In this document: in pieces, positions 4,513 to 5,348 of the stretch
Numbering within the stretch: position 1 is the first letter of the stretch
Layout: each line of letters starts with the position of its first letter
From: an uncultured Myxococcales bacterium
GTDB lineage: Bacteria; Myxococcota_A; Bradymonadia; Bradymonadales; Bradymonadaceae
Length of the DNA stretch: 5,348 nucleotides
Assembly (NCBI GenBank): GCA_913058025.1
Contig: CAJXPN010000378.1
Span: 1 to 5,348 of the forward strand
Direction of reading: 5' to 3'
Notes under the pieces: model-generated
Databases searched by the model: none
What the model was told of the DNA's origin: nothing
Seen by the model: only the letters and a program-made list of their open reading frames with translations
Position numbers and translations under genes: made by a program

Positions 4513-5348
4513 TCACTTCGCGAAGACGACGGCGCGGCGGTCGCCCGGGGTGTTCGCGCCGGGGTTGGGCAGGTGCGAGTAGGTGCGGCGGTCACCGCCG
4601 AGTTCGACCGAGAGGTTCGTCTGGAGGAGGTAGGGTTCGCCAGCGGTGACGAACCCGCGGCTCACGGCCTCGACGTCGACGGGGATCTCCCAGAGACCGT
4701 CGAGTGCGTAGGGGAGCCAGGCGGCCTGAGCCTCGATGTCGCCGATGTCGGGGATGTAGATGTAGCCGCCGCCGGTGGCGCACGCGATGCGGGCGTAGTC
4801 GTCGACGGGGCCGATGCGTCCGTCCTCACCGTATTCGGGGACGCAGAACAGGTTCGCGGCGTTGGCGAGCGCCGGGACGTCGTTGGTCGATCCAGGCTGC
4901 GAGCCGTACTGGGTGACGGCGCGGCAGGACTCGAAGTTCTTGCAGTCGCAATCGGCCTCGGAGGCGAAGCCGGCGCCCTGGATCTCGACGTACTCGGGGT
5001 CGTCGGGGAACAGGTCGATCTGATCGCCGGTCGAGGTGTTGGTGCCCGTGGTCTGGACGGGGGTGTCGACGTGGACGATGAAGACGCGCGCGGCGATGGC
5101 GTTGGCCGCGGCGATGACGCGGTCGGCGTCGAAGTCGGGGAGGCGCAAGCCGTCGGGGCCGTCGACGATCACGGTGAGGATCTTCTCGGCGTCGGCGAAC
5201 TCGGGTTTGGCGTAGCCATTGGTCGACCCGAGGACGGTGACCATGGACTCGAAGATCGCGGCCTGGGCGGCGTCGCCCTCGTTGCCGTCGACGGAGTTGA
5301 TGGCGGCGACGGCGCGCCCGTTCGAGCTCACGAACTCGGTGTCGTCGG
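4513..5348 (-). CDS. VWA-domain-like protein with Cys-bearing insertion, N-terminus missing (partial)
   Basis: This frame is open from the right edge and ends at TGA 4513-4515, giving 277 residues. The GTG at 5331 continues an open frame with the same codon bias (DDTEF before it), so it is probably not the start. Counting from the edge, residues 20-40 (DGNEGDAAQAAIFESM) fit the central VWA helix. KILTVIVDGPDG (55-66) fits the strand ending in the third metal-site aspartate, and RVFIVHVD (87-94) the next strand. ACATGGGYIYIPDIGDI (188-204) fits the usual 'A-x-x-TGG-x-Y' end of such domains. The DxSxS metal-site motif would lie off the window. Between 95 and 187 is an unusually long insertion with Cys133, 135, 141 and 168, which with Cys189 suggest disulfides and export. 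The C-terminus (about 205-277) looks beta-rich. VWA domains usually bind proteins through a metal ion; the partner is unknown. Confidence 0.75.
   Translation of the reverse strand, partial: DDTEFVSSNGRAVAAINSVDGNEGDAAQAAIFESMVTVLGSTNGYAKPEFADAEKILTVIVDGPDGLRLPDFDADRVIAAANAIAARVFIVHVDTPVQTTGTNTSTGDQIDLFPDDPEYVEIQGAGFASEADCDCKNFESCRAVTQYGSQPGSTNDVPALANAANLFCVPEYGEDGRIGPVDDYARIACATGGGYIYIPDIGDIEAQAAWLPYALDGLWEIPVDVEAVSRGFVTAGEPYLLQTNLSVELGGDRRTYSHLPNPGANTPGDRRAVVFAK

Noticed and set aside
48..5348. A MoxR-VWA-propeller conflict system, since a propeller and a VWA protein are both present
   Set aside because: The two genes are on the minus strand more than 3 kb apart with unrelated genes between, there is no MoxR ATPase, and the VWA protein looks exported.
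1..5348. tRNA, rRNA, CRISPR array, toxin-antitoxin pair or phage genes
   Set aside because: I looked on both strands and found no supporting signal such as clover-leaf arms, regularly spaced repeats or recognisable proteins.

Overview
The window looks like a draft or metagenome contig from a high-GC Gram-negative bacterium. Coding DNA is GC-rich with mostly G/C third positions. There are two probable lipoproteins (one acidic and Ala/Pro-rich, one Cys-rich), a sigma-54-type promoter candidate, and a secreted-looking VWA protein with a Cys-bearing insertion. My best guess is Myxococcota or a related former-deltaproteobacterial lineage. This is inferred from style alone, since no marker gene is present.

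Layout. Positions 1-47 are not biological: they match the end of the Illumina P7 oligo, an 8-base index and the Nextera read-2 transposon end, so genomic sequence starts at about 48. From 48 to 1428 (minus strand) runs the N-terminal 460 residues of a cytoplasmic-looking beta-propeller (WD40-like) protein, cut off by the adapter. A divergent regulatory region (1429-1673) holds a GTGAC/GTCAC inverted repeat, a perfect 11-3-11 palindrome, a 6-4-6 inverted repeat and a strong match to a sigma-54 (-24/-12) promoter. It leads into a FliA/WhiG-type sigma factor (1674-2411, plus). A 263-bp non-coding gap (2412-2674) follows, with several inverted repeats, one of them a possible terminator. Two plus-strand genes come next: a lipoprotein with an Asp-rich DxDxDG loop (2675-3310) and, 35 bp later, a soluble protein of unknown function (3346-3972). 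These converge on two minus-strand genes: a ten-cysteine small lipoprotein (4001-4414) and, upstream of it, the C-terminal part of a VWA-domain protein (4513-5348, running off the right edge).

How the parts may work together. The clearest regulatory idea is a cascade in which an activator-dependent sigma-54 promoter drives an alternative sigma factor of the flagellar/sporulation type; no flagellar gene is in the window. The VWA and Cys-rich lipoprotein genes may form a small cell-envelope operon. I see no tRNA, rRNA, CRISPR array, insertion sequence or recognised defence system. Most genes here can be assigned only to a broad fold or localisation class.
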